NCBI GenBank assembly: GCA_031256435.1 | Contig: JAIRQO010000030.1 | Span: forward strand, 1-51,371 | DNA: 51,371 bases | Reading direction: 5' to 3' | DNA from: Cellulomonadaceae bacterium | GTDB lineage: Bacteria > Actinomycetota > Actinomycetes > Actinomycetales > Cellulomonadaceae | Part shown: positions 23,144 to 32,100 of the stretch, piece by piece | Numbering within the stretch: the stretch's first letter is position 1 | Layout: the number at the start of each line of letters is the position of its first letter | Position numbers and translations under genes: made by a program | Notes under the pieces: generated by a model | What the model saw: the letters and a program-made list of their open reading frames with translations, nothing else | Told to the model about the DNA's origin: nothing | Database searches by the model: none

Positions 23144-24159
23144 TTCACGGCCCCCTTCTTTGATTTCTTGGGCTTAGGAGCGCCACTGGCGGAGGATATT
23201 CGTGAGGTCAACACAAAGTTCAACACGGCGATGATCACCACAATGATGAACAGGAACCACGCGATGGCCGCTGCGCGGCCCAGGTTGGGTTGGCCGATGG
23301 ACACGTTGTTGAAACCTTGGTTCCACAGCATGAGCGAGACGGTCATGAATTGGTTGTTGGAACCACCAATGTTGGACCCTTCCGAGAACATCCTTGGCTC
23401 GTCAAAGATCTGGAGACCACCAATCGTTGAGGTGATGATCACAAAGATCAACGTGGGCCGCAGAAGCGGGATGGTGACGGAGAAGAACTGGCGGAACCGG
23501 CCTGCGCCGTCCACCACGGAGGCCTCAAACACGTCACGCGGGATGGCCTGCATGGCGGCCAGCAGAATCAGGGTGTTGTAACCAATCCAGCGGAAGTTCA
23601 CAATGGAGGCAATCGCTATGTGGCTCCAGAACGTGCTGGCGTGGAAACGGATGGGATCTATCCCGATGGCATTGATCACGGTGTTGATCACACCCATGCC
23701 GTCCGCAAATACCCCGGAGAAGATGATGGCCGCAGCAGACGGGGCAATCACGTAGGGGAGCAGGACGCCCATGCGCCAGAAGGTCTTCGCCTTGAGGTTC
23801 GAGTCCAGAATAGCGGCCAAAATCAGCGCAACAATGATCTGGGGAACCGTGGACAGCAGGAAGATGGAGAACGTGTTCCGCAGGGCAGTCCAGAACATCG
23901 GCTGGTTGAGCGCCCAGGTGAAGTTCGCCATGCCCACCGAGCCACCGTCACCGGTGATGGTGTTCCAGTTGCGCGTGGCCACAAAGGCCGTGTACAGCAG
24001 GGGGAACAGGCCCGTGGCAGCAAAGAGAATGAAGAACGGGGCAATGTAGAGGTAGGGCGATAGTTTGACATCTAGCTTGCCGAGACGATTCCGGCGTTCA
24101 ATGGCGGCATCGTCCAACTTTGGTGGCCCCTTGGGCAGGGCGTCAATAGTGGCAGTCAC
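23140..24159 (-). CDS. Carbohydrate ABC transporter permease, MalF type
   Basis: The second membrane subunit of the CUT1 importer, about 339 residues. The first transmembrane segment is in YLYIAPFFILFAATGLFPLL, and the EAA motif is VFEASVVDGAGRFRQFFSVTIP. The frame is open to 24219, but the GTG at 24159 is preferred because AAGGA lies 7 nt upstream and the protein then begins at the usual family position. The gene overlaps the MalG-type gene and lies 337 bp downstream of the binding-protein gene on the same strand, across a strong hairpin. No ATP-binding subunit is present in the window, so a shared MsiK-like ATPase is expected (inference). Confidence 0.92.
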   Translation of the reverse strand: MTATIDALPKGPPKLDDAAIERRNRLGKLDVKLSPYLYIAPFFILFAATGLFPLLYTAFVATRNWNTITGDGGSVGMANFTWALNQPMFWTALRNTFSIFLLSTVPQIIVALILAAILDSNLKAKTFWRMGVLLPYVIAPSAAAIIFSGVFADGMGVINTVINAIGIDPIRFHASTFWSHIAIASIVNFRWIGYNTLILLAAMQAIPRDVFEASVVDGAGRFRQFFSVTIPLLRPTLIFVIITSTIGGLQIFDEPRMFSEGSNIGGSNNQFMTVSLMLWNQGFNNVSIGQPNLGRAAAIAWFLFIIVVIIAVLNFVLTSRISSASGAPKPKKSKKGAVK

Positions 24160-24440
24160 GGCACATCCTTGTGGTGATTGAGAGCGAAACTCTCGGGGTA
24201 TCAGTGCTGGGTTAGGCACCTACTTCTAGCCAACTCGGTTTGGGCCCGGAGTGCCACTTGGAGAGAAGATCGTCGCAAATCAGACGCTCAATTATGGGAT
24301 GCACACGGGAACCATCGTCGCAGGTCACGGGGTGATAACGGCGAGCCGAGGGGGAGATGACTCGGCGGTGATGGTGCGGTGATGAGGGGGGATGGTTCGG
24401 CGGTGAAGCGATAGGATGTACTCAGGGCCTGGTACGACGA

Positions 24441-24479
24441 ACGGCGCCCCGCCGGTGGAAACCACCAACGGGGCGCCGT
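24441..24479 (-). terminator. Strong hairpin between binding-protein and permease genes
   Basis: ACGGCGCCCCG (24441-24451) pairs with CGGGGCGCCGT (24469-24479), and an inner CGGTGG/CCACC segment extends the stem around AAA. It begins 18 nt past the binding-protein stop and has no T-tract. Such hairpins often cut permease expression relative to the binding protein. The remaining gap to 24159 shows only purine-rich GGTGATG-like repetition. Confidence 0.75.
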
Positions 24480-24496
24480 GACGTCAGATCAACGCA

Positions 24497-25831
24497 CTAC
24501 TTGAGAGCGTCCACGTCATTGAGGAACTGAGCCCAGGAGGCTGCAGGATCCATGGACTTGTCAACGTCCACGCGGTTCAGAGCGTCAGCCATGGAGGTCT
24601 GAATCTCGAAGTACTGCGCGCCCTTGAACGGAACCACGGTCACAGCAGCGGCACGGTTGGCGTAGATTTCACCAATCGGGGCGTTGTTGAGGAAGGGCTC
24701 CATGCGGCTGGTGACTTGCTCCATGCCGAGAGCGGTGGGGGAGCTCGGGAAGTTCGCAGCGGTGGCGAACACCTCGGCCTGAGCGTCAGGAGAAGTGATG
24801 TACGCAACCAGCTTGGCTGCATCTTCCTTGACTGCGGAAGCTTCGGGAACTACCAGGAACGAACCGCCCCAGTTTCCACCGCCACCGGGGAATACGTCAG
24901 CAATGTCCCAGCCAACAAAGTCGTCGCCAGCGGCGCCGCGGATGTTGTTAACCAACCAGGCCGGGCAGAGTTGCGCGGCAAACTGATCCGTGGACATGCC
25001 AGCGTTCCAGGCGTCAGACCACTGACCGAGACCAGCAGATTGACCAGCAACCGCAGCGGCGGTGAGCTTGTCATAGGCCGTCTTGGCGTCAGCGTTGGTG
25101 TCAGCAATGATGTTGCCGTCTGCGTCAACCCAGGAGTATTCAATCTGGTTGATCATGCCCTGGAAGATGGCTGCGGAGGAGTCGAAGAACGCCTTGCCGC
25201 CGGACTTGTCCATGTATTCGGCGCCAGCCTTGAAGAAGTCATCCCAGGTGGCGTCATCGCCGCCGAGCCATTCCTTGACCGCGTCACGGTCAGAGGCGAT
25301 GCCAGCAGCGTCAAGCAGGTCAGCGCGGTAGCAGATGCCCTGCGGGCCAATGTCCGTGCCCATACCGAGGAGCTTGGAGCCGTCAAGGGTGGTGCCTTGC
25401 TTGAGCTTCCAGTCCAGCCAATCGTTGTCACCAACGAAGGGGTTCAGGTCAAGGAACGAGTCCGGGATAGCCTGAATTGAGGGCAGCCAGTCAATTTCCA
25501 CGGCAAAGATATCGAAGGAAGCCGTGCCAGCCTGAATGGCGGTGTTGAATGCGGCGCGAGCGTCATCACTTGTTGCCGCAACGGTCTCTTCAATCTTCAC
25601 GCCGGGGTTGTCAGCCTCGTACTTGGACCAGAGGTCGGCGCCGGGACGGGTGTCCGTGGGAGCCGAGAAGCCCATGTTGTTGAAGGTTTGGATCTTGATG
25701 GTGACATCGCCACCGGAAGCAGCGTCGCTTCCGGAGCCAGCGTCATCGCCGCCGCCACAAGCGGCAACAGAGAGGGTGAGAGCCAGTGCGGCGGCAGAAG
25801 CGCCGATGGCCTTCAGGGAACGCATTTTCAC
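24497..25831 (-). CDS. Sugar-binding lipoprotein of CUT1 ABC importer
   Basis: An extracellular solute-binding protein (SBP_bac_1 family), 444 residues, anchored to the outer face of the membrane. The signal peptide ends in the lipobox LSVAAC with lipidated Cys25, followed by a Gly/Asp/Ser linker. The mature part opens with VTIKIQTFNN and keeps the family's two-lobe pattern. The GTG at 25831 lies 5 nt after AAGGAGGT; an ATG two codons later is the alternative, and the frame upstream to 25936 is not needed. It is the first gene of the binding-protein/MalF/MalG set. Cellobiose or cellodextrin specificity is inferred from neighbouring glycosidases. Confidence 0.93.
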   Translation of the reverse strand: MKMRSLKAIGASAAALALTLSVAACGGGDDAGSGSDAASGGDVTIKIQTFNNMGFSAPTDTRPGADLWSKYEADNPGVKIEETVAATSDDARAAFNTAIQAGTASFDIFAVEIDWLPSIQAIPDSFLDLNPFVGDNDWLDWKLKQGTTLDGSKLLGMGTDIGPQGICYRADLLDAAGIASDRDAVKEWLGGDDATWDDFFKAGAEYMDKSGGKAFFDSSAAIFQGMINQIEYSWVDADGNIIADTNADAKTAYDKLTAAAVAGQSAGLGQWSDAWNAGMSTDQFAAQLCPAWLVNNIRGAAGDDFVGWDIADVFPGGGGNWGGSFLVVPEASAVKEDAAKLVAYITSPDAQAEVFATAANFPSSPTALGMEQVTSRMEPFLNNAPIGEIYANRAAAVTVVPFKGAQYFEIQTSMADALNRVDVDKSMDPAASWAQFLNDVDALK

Positions 25832-26147
25832 AGTGACCTCCTTGTGTTCAGGTGCGCCCGAGTTGGCGTCCCTGCACTGTGTGCGCGTGTGGGCGGGTAG
25901 ATACCCATCGCACGCATGGTTCCAGCGTTGTTGCAAGTGGGTGATGGGGCAACTCCGAGGGGAGTTCTTGACGCATCCGTGACTGAACCGTTACCTGGTT
26001 AGGGGAGTGGCTGTGGGGAGTTCGGGGCTTCTGTGGAGGTATGGGGGGATTTGGTACCACAAGGGCTATCGAAGCGCCGGAGAATAGGGAATGCCTGCGA
26101 CTAGGGAGCGCCTACGCCCTGGTGAACGCCTGCGGCCTGGGGAACGC
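25832..26147. other. Intergenic region upstream of the sugar importer
   Basis: This 316-bp gap should hold the importer promoter reading left. The only operator-like sequence seen is AACC-N7-GGTT near 25985-26002, which is weak. No LacI/CebR-type palindrome (TGGGAGCGCTCCCA-like) was found. The right part, 26086-26155, is a degenerate tandem repeat listed separately. Confidence 0.4.
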
Positions 26148-26155
26148 CTACCGCT
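26086..26155. repeat. Degenerate 17-18-bp tandem repeat, four units
   Basis: Units of the form RGGGAACGCCTRCGnCCT start at 26086, 26103, 26121 and 26139. The last unit crosses into the stop and final codons of the DUF2505 gene. Confidence 0.65.
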
Positions 26156-26660
26156 CGCCAGCCAGCCAGGCGCGGGTGGCTTCACTTTCCGCATCCAGTG
26201 CCGCCCTGATTCGCGTGGACGCGGCCTCTTCAATGGCCGCAGTGAAGAACGGGAGGGTCACCACAATGTCCCCGCTGTAGGCCATGGTGCATTCACCAGT
26301 TCCCGAGGGAGTGAGGGTGACGGTACCCACTACGCGCGCCGGTGCGCCCACAATTTCCTGCGCCACGGTGCCGTGCCGTTCGGCCGCGCCGGGCGTGGTG
26401 GAGGCCCATACTTCGGCCTGGCGCATGTGAATGGTACTCCCCACAAACGCGCGGACCTGCGGAGGGATGAAATCCGTGGGGAAGGTTCGCCGCACCAAAA
26501 CAGTGAAACTCCCTGATTCACCAGGCACAACGTCCGCAGCATCCAAGGTCCCGTGGCCCAGGGTGCGCAGCGCGCGCCACCGCACAAACTCCTCATCAGC
26601 CAGAAGGCCCATGAGAGTTTCACAAGAAGTGGCGTAGGTGTACTCGGCGGAAAGTTTCAC
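26148..26660 (-). CDS. DUF2505 family protein (SRPBCC-like)
   Basis: 170 residues. MKLSAEYTYATSCETLMGLLADEEFVRWRA at the start and an alternating beta pattern with a long C-terminal helix (AAIEEAASTRIRAALDAES) match DUF2505, a START/SRPBCC-fold family common in actinobacteria and of unknown function. No signal peptide or membrane segment is seen. It is divergent from the PdtaS-like kinase gene, with about 40 bp between starts, so the two may share a promoter region. The ORF begins with an ATG; no strong ribosome binding site is visible. Confidence 0.85.
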   Translation of the reverse strand: MKLSAEYTYATSCETLMGLLADEEFVRWRALRTLGHGTLDAADVVPGESGSFTVLVRRTFPTDFIPPQVRAFVGSTIHMRQAEVWASTTPGAAERHGTVAQEIVGAPARVVGTVTLTPSGTGECTMAYSGDIVVTLPFFTAAIEEAASTRIRAALDAESEATRAWLAGER

Positions 26661-26701
26661 GCGATGATCGTATCGCGGATACGCTACGTGATGTGTCAGT
26701 T

Positions 26702-28360
26702 ATGAGCGATCTCATCGAAAACTATTCCGATATTGCTGAGCCGGACGTAGAACGTCTCCATTTGCTGGTGGGAGATTGGCAGGTGATCTCGGACTTGGCC
26801 TTTGCTGATTTGGTGCTCTGGCTACCCACCCGGGAGGGCACCTTTGTGGCCATTGCACAGTGCCGCCCGTCCACGGGAGCAACCGTGTATTACGACGATA
26901 TTGTGGGCACCATCGTCGCCGACAAACAACGCCCCACCTTGGAGGCAACGGTGCATCAGGCCCGCATTCAGCGGGCGCACGAGCCGCGATGGTTCGGCTC
27001 GTATGCGGTCCGCGAGGAAATGGTGCCTTTTGTTCACGATGGCCGGGTCATTGCCGTGGTGGCGCGGGACACCAACTTGGGTTCGGGGCGGGCGCCGTCA
27101 CGGTTGGAGCTGAATTACGTGGAGGCCGCCGATGACATCATGGCCATGATTTCACGCGGCGAGTATCCCTTCACGGATGCTACGGCTGGTCCACAGCGCG
27201 GCGCGCCGCGGGTGGGGGACGGGTTGGTGCGTCTCAACTCCGAAGGGGAAGTGTTGTACGCCTCGCCCAACGCGCTGAGTTGCTGGGACAGGATCGGCGT
27301 CAAAGGCCCTCTCGTCGGGGAATCATTGGTGGAAATCACGGCCTCGTTGATTGAATACGAATCCACCGTGGATGAGGCCATGCCGTTGGTGTTGACCGGG
27401 CGAGCCGCCTGGCGCGTGGACATTGAGACGAGCCGCGCGGCGCTGTCAGTGCGGGCCATTCCGCTGACGGATCACCATCGGCGCATTGGTGCGGTGCTGC
27501 TGTGCAGGGATATCTCCGAGTTGCGGCGGCGTGAACGTGACCTGATCACCAAAGACGCCACTATTCGCGAGATTCACCATCGCGTCAAGAACAACCTGGC
27601 CACCGTGGCTGCGTTGCTGCGGTTACAAGCCAGGCGCGTGGAGGCTCCCGAGGCTAAGGAAGCGTTGGGGGAGGCTCAGCGGCGTGTCAGGACAATCTCG
27701 CTGGTCCATGACTTTTTGTCACAAACGCTCGACGAGCATGTGGACCTGGATGAAATGTTCGGGCGCGGATTGCGCATGACGGCGGACTTGGCATCCACGG
27801 ATACCTCGGTCACCATGGTGCAACACGGGTCCTTTGGTTTGATCCCTGCGCAGAATGCCACATCCCTGGCGTTGGTGATGGTGGAACTGGTGTCCAACGC
27901 GGTGGAGCATGGATTCAGCGACGGCCGGGCCGAGGGGACTGTGACCGTGACGGTGGACAGGGATGGCGTTGACCTGCGCGTGGTGGTGTCAGACAACGGC
28001 GTGGGCTATCCCGCCTCCGGGCCGGTGGTGGTGGATGTTTCGGAGGGGGCTGACGACGAGGGGGTTGGCGTTGGTGTTTCTGGGGGTGCTGATGACGAGA
28101 GGGCTGGTGTTCCGGAGGGCGATGGCGACGATGGGACGGGCGTTCCGTCTGGCGCTGACGCCGACTCGGCGGGGGCCGGGAGTCACCCTCTTGGCGATGT
28201 GATCAGCCCTGACGTGCATCAACATTCCGGGTTGGGCAACCAGATTGTGCGGACGTTGGTTGCCAATGAACTCGGTGGCACGATTCAGTGGTGCCGTCAG
28301 CCCGAGGGAGGTACAGCCGTGGTGGTCACAGCCGTGTTGGTGGATACCGGGAATCGGTAG
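26702..28360 (+). CDS. pdtaS: PdtaS-like cytosolic sensor histidine kinase with expanded ATP lid
   Basis: A soluble kinase of about 552 residues. The N terminus matches the PdtaS GAF domain (DLAFADLVLWL, AQCRPSTG). A PAS-like region lies at about 170-275. The HisKA_2 domain has EIHHRVKNNLATVAALLRLQ with the phospho-acceptor His, and the HATPase has ELVSNAVEHGF (N box), DNGVGYP (G1) and GLGNQIV (G2). In mycobacteria PdtaS phosphorylates the RNA-binding antiterminator PdtaR; no pdtaR is in the window. The ATG at 26702 fits homologues better than the GTG at 26693. The odd part is a roughly 65-residue Asp/Gly/Val-rich insert between G1 and G2 (nt 28030-28210) built from degenerate GADDE/GVP units. 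Its neighbour whiB1 also adjoins pdtaS in other actinobacteria as I recall. Confidence 0.9.
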   Translation: MSDLIENYSDIAEPDVERLHLLVGDWQVISDLAFADLVLWLPTREGTFVAIAQCRPSTGATVYYDDIVGTIVADKQRPTLEATVHQARIQRAHEPRWFGSYAVREEMVPFVHDGRVIAVVARDTNLGSGRAPSRLELNYVEAADDIMAMISRGEYPFTDATAGPQRGAPRVGDGLVRLNSEGEVLYASPNALSCWDRIGVKGPLVGESLVEITASLIEYESTVDEAMPLVLTGRAAWRVDIETSRAALSVRAIPLTDHHRRIGAVLLCRDISELRRRERDLITKDATIREIHHRVKNNLATVAALLRLQARRVEAPEAKEALGEAQRRVRTISLVHDFLSQTLDEHVDLDEMFGRGLRMTADLASTDTSVTMVQHGSFGLIPAQNATSLALVMVELVSNAVEHGFSDGRAEGTVTVTVDRDGVDLRVVVSDNGVGYPASGPVVVDVSEGADDEGVGVGVSGGADDERAGVPEGDGDDGTGVPSGADADSAGAGSHPLGDVISPDVHQHSGLGNQIVRTLVANELGGTIQWCRQPEGGTAVVVTAVLVDTGNR

Positions 28361-28479
28361 GGTGCCGTGAGGGTGGGCAAACTAGCCCGCGCACTGTGGT
28401 TGCGAGGCTTGGGAAGTTGGTGAAGGGTGCCTGGCCTCACGAGTCCGTGCAAACGAGCCGATGCTACGGCGTTGGAGAA

Positions 28480-28728
28480 CTAGCCCGCGCGGCGTGCGCG
28501 TGCGGTCCTGCGCTTGAGGGCGCGGCGCTCATCCTCGGACAACCCACCCCACACGCCGGCATCCTGGCCGGTGTCAATGGCCCACTTGAGGCAGATTTCC
28601 TGAACTTCGCACCGCCGGCAAACGGCCTTGGACTCTTCAATCTGCAGAAGGGCAGGGCCAGTGTTCCCAATGGGGAAAAAGAGTTCGGGATCTGAGTCCA
28701 GACAAGCAGCCTTGTGACGCCAATCCAT
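28480..28728 (-). CDS. whiB1: WhiB1-type iron-sulfur transcriptional regulator
   Basis: 82 residues. The [4Fe-4S] ligands are Cys9, Cys37, Cys40 and Cys46, the same spacing as mycobacterial WhiB1. GVWGG at about 58-62 is the sigma-factor-binding turn, and SEDERRALKRRTARARR is the basic C-terminal DNA-binding end. WhiB1 is an essential NO-responsive regulator that binds the main sigma factor. AGGAGG lies 6 nt before the ATG at 28728, so the upstream frame extension to 28776 is rejected. It converges with the PdtaS-like gene across a 119-bp gap. Confidence 0.96.
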   Translation of the reverse strand: MDWRHKAACLDSDPELFFPIGNTGPALLQIEESKAVCRRCEVQEICLKWAIDTGQDAGVWGGLSEDERRALKRRTARARRAG

Positions 28729-29179
28729 GATGACCTCCTGGTAGGTGTCCGGTTTTCGGGCGCATTGAGCCACCACAAAGGAGGAGGTAGCTCAGTGGAG
28801 CGCCGCAGAAACCCCGGAACGGTGCGGGTTTTATGCTCCCCCAAGCGTGCCACCTCGGCGCCCTCCACACAAGGGTTTTCTGCCAAATGTGATCTAGAAG
28901 ACCACCGAGTCAAGAATCACATTGCGAGCGTTTCCGCAGGTCAGCCAGCATCGTGGCGCTCGCTGAACCCAACAGTGGCCCGAGTCACATATCCCATCCC
29001 CCGAGCGAATCGTTCCGAAATTGCCGACACCCTGTGCCACAGATCACAGTGCAATCGGACTCGGTGGCGCGCGTGGCGCACATCGGGACACCTCGGTGGC
29101 GCGCAAGGGTTGACACATGAGTCCACCGGAAAGGCTAGCTGGGACAATCTGCATGCTCATAGAGGGAACCGGTTGGGTG
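28729..29179. other. Long upstream region of whiB1
   Basis: About 450 bp with no convincing gene. An AAACCCCG...CGGGTTT stem-loop lies near 28808-28834 in the expected whiB1 leader. AATGTGAT (28886-28893) and ATCACATT (28916-28923) form an inverted repeat; TGTGA and TCACA halves resemble cAMP-receptor-protein boxes, and the mycobacterial whiB1 promoter is CRP-controlled. A TTGACA at 29110 points away from whiB1 and has no gene to serve. Confidence 0.4.
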
Positions 29180-32100
29180 TTAGCGGGGATCGGCTAGTTG
29201 GATGGGTTCGGCTTTCCTGCGGTGGACGAGGGCGGCGCGGCCTGGTGGTGGAGGGTAGGCATCAATGACGTCTTCCACCGGCGTTCCAAAGATTTCGGCG
29301 CTGCCGCGCTCGTGAGGGTGGAGGATCACCCCTGTTCCGCGCGATGCCAGATGGGCCACCATGCCGTGGACGGCCATCACTGCTTCTGCGGGCAATGTTG
29401 AGGCGATCACTCGAGTCTCACCCCGGACTGCGGCAGCCGCGAGGTCATCCATCCCTGCTGGCTCAAGGTGTTGCACGCGGTGCGCATCATCGACGATGGT
29501 GAGGGAGGCGCAGGATATGGCAGCTTCCGCCGCGCCACCGTGTGGGATGCGGCAACGCTGCGCTTCGGCGAGCAACTCCGGATCCTGTGCTACCACAAAG
29601 GCATCCGCCGATGGCGGGAGACGGCGAAGGATGGAACGGAGCGTGCAGGTTTTCCCGCTGCCTCGAGGTCCCACAACCAACGCGCCACGGGTGAGGTTCA
29701 GATACTGGTGGCTTGCATCATGGCCGCCGATTCCCAGAGCAACGCGATGCCGATTCCGTGTCCGAGGCAGGTCATCCACCGAGATATGACGAGGAAGCCG
29801 CGCGATCCTATGAGCCTTCTTGGGCGCCGGCGACGAAGCCGAAGAAGCAACCGTTCCATCGGGATAGATCACCTGACACTCCACGGGATCGCCACGATTG
29901 AACCACACCGCTCGGCCCGGTGTTCGGGCAGACCCAGCGAGAGGCGGGGGAGCGCCAAGGACAGCATCACCGTCCCGGTCAGCGCTGAGAAGGATGCCCC
30001 TGGGGCCACACTTGTTAATCAATCCGCCTAGCGAGCCATGGGTGGACGTCCCGGCAACGGTGAAGGAGGCGCTCGCGGCGAGGGCATCCTGGATTGGATC
30101 GGAATCCAGCGTTGCCAGAGCTTCGCGAACGTCCGGGATGTCATCGATGAGAAGAAGGATGGGCGGGTGGGTCTCATCTGGGGCGCTCGCCTCCAGCGCG
30201 CTCTCCATTGGTGCCCTTGCCTCAGATGGTTTTGCCTGAGGTTGCCCCTCCACTTGTTGCCTTGGCACTGGTTGCCTCGAATCTGGGTTCATCAGGTGTG
30301 CGAGTAATCGGCGCGCCCGGCCGGGTTCGTGTGGTCCCGTGGCAGTGCCGAATCCTGGATGCTCGTGATAGGCAGCGAACCGGGCGAGGTCCTGCCCACG
30401 CGCTAGAACGTGAACGTGCCACCCCCATGCCAATGCCGATTCGGCAAGACTCACGAGCGCGGTGGTTTTCCCGGTGCGCGCTCCTCCGAGGATGGCGAGG
30501 TGGCCATCCTCCGGGCACCACGTCACGGCCACGCGTTTCTGGAGTTGGGGGAGGTCCCCGAGTGCAAGCGGGAGTTCGCCGCTGATCCCGGTGTCCTCCG
30601 TGTGGCCCTCCGTGTGGTCCTTAGGGTCTTGCACCTTGCAGGGCGCTCGCGCCGCCTTGGCGATTGCCATCACTTCCGCCCGCGTGACCTTCTCTGGAAG
30701 CGTTGGAAGCCACGGTGGCGAGATCTGCGGAAACACATGGTTCCGCGCGGCGTTGGTCATCTTCTCAGTCAGTATGGTGAGCGCCGGAGTGGCACGCGGA
30801 GGCAGAGCGCCTCGCGAATCTGGAATGGCCTGTGGAGACTGAACGCCCTGTGGAGACTGGGCGCCCTGGGGACAACGAGCGACCTGGGGAACTTGGGTGG
30901 ACTCGGCTGGACTCGGCCGCCAGCCGTCGGTGTACCAATCCGGGGCTAATGTCACCAGATCGTTGTGGCTGCGCGGAGCGCTCGAGGCATGAGCACCTTG
31001 GAACACGACGAGTGGTTCAGACCCAATCCTGAGAATGGCTCGGCCTGGTGTGCTGGGCGAGATGAAGGCAGCGCCGGGGTCCTCCACTATGTCCTGGGAC
31101 TCGGCAGGGTCTGTCACGCGCAGGGCAATGCGGGCGGAGATGTTGGCCCTCACGTCAGCGGTGACGGCACCCGAGGGGCGTTGGGTGGCCAGGACTATGT
31201 GAATTCCCAGTGACCTACCCTGGGCGGCGATGCGCAGGAGGCCGGGGAGAAACTCGGGATGGTCTTCAGCCAGGGCCCTAAATTCGTCGAATACGACGAC
31301 GAGGCGTGGGAGAGTCACTGAGGGAAGGTCCTCCATGTCTGCTACGCCGTGGCGGGCCAGAATCCCCTTTCGTCGGACGAGTTCCGCCCGCAACCCTGCC
31401 AAGGCGCGCGAAGCCATAGTGGGATCGAGATCCGAGACCTGGCCCACCACGTGGGGCAGGTCCGCACACGCACCAAAGGACGCTCCCGCCTTGAAATCAA
31501 TGAGCACGAGCGCCAATTCGGCTGGGGATGCTGCCCAGGCCCACGCCCAGAGGAGCGACTGCAAGAGCGCGGATTTTCCCGCGCCCGTTGTTCCTGCTAC
31601 CAAGAGATGAGGACCATCGCGGACCAGGTCAAAGTACACGGGACCGCGTGAACCCATGCCGATGGGCACGTTCCACGGATGCAGGCCGGGAGGCTGCGAA
31701 CAGGATGGCTGCGAGGTGAGTGCCTGGGAAACGGGTGGCTGCGAGTGGGCAGACAGTGCAGGCTTGTCCCAGAGTGGTTGGGAAGGCAGAAGGTCAAGGA
31801 GGGCAACCGTGTCAGGCAACGAAGCAGACGACGAGCCATAGCCGCCACCACCGTGCGCAGGGGATGTTTGGGAATCCGTGCGCGTTGTGTGGCCACCGAG
31901 TCCGATGCCACGGTGTGAAACACCATCGGCTGTCCCTGGGCTGACGCTCATCACCTGAGGGCGCCAGAGAAGTCCCGGATCCCTACCTCGGGAACGTGCC
32001 GTGGCCAACAGGCGCGACATATCCTCGGCGCCACCCGCGCTGATTCCAGCATCCTTCCGGGGTCCGCGCCAATGGGAATGCCTTGCCCGATGGGGGATAT

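Noticed and set aside
28784-28842. tRNA-like GGAGGTAGCTCAGTGGAGC start upstream of whiB1
   Set aside because: The D loop is too short, no T-loop TTCGA motif follows and no cloverleaf can be drawn. It is more simply a leader hairpin region.
29110-29141. Promoter-like TTGACA...TAGCTG on the plus strand
   Set aside because: Spacing is 20 bp, the -10 is poor and no plus-strand gene follows for 4 kb. A small RNA cannot be excluded but is unsupported.
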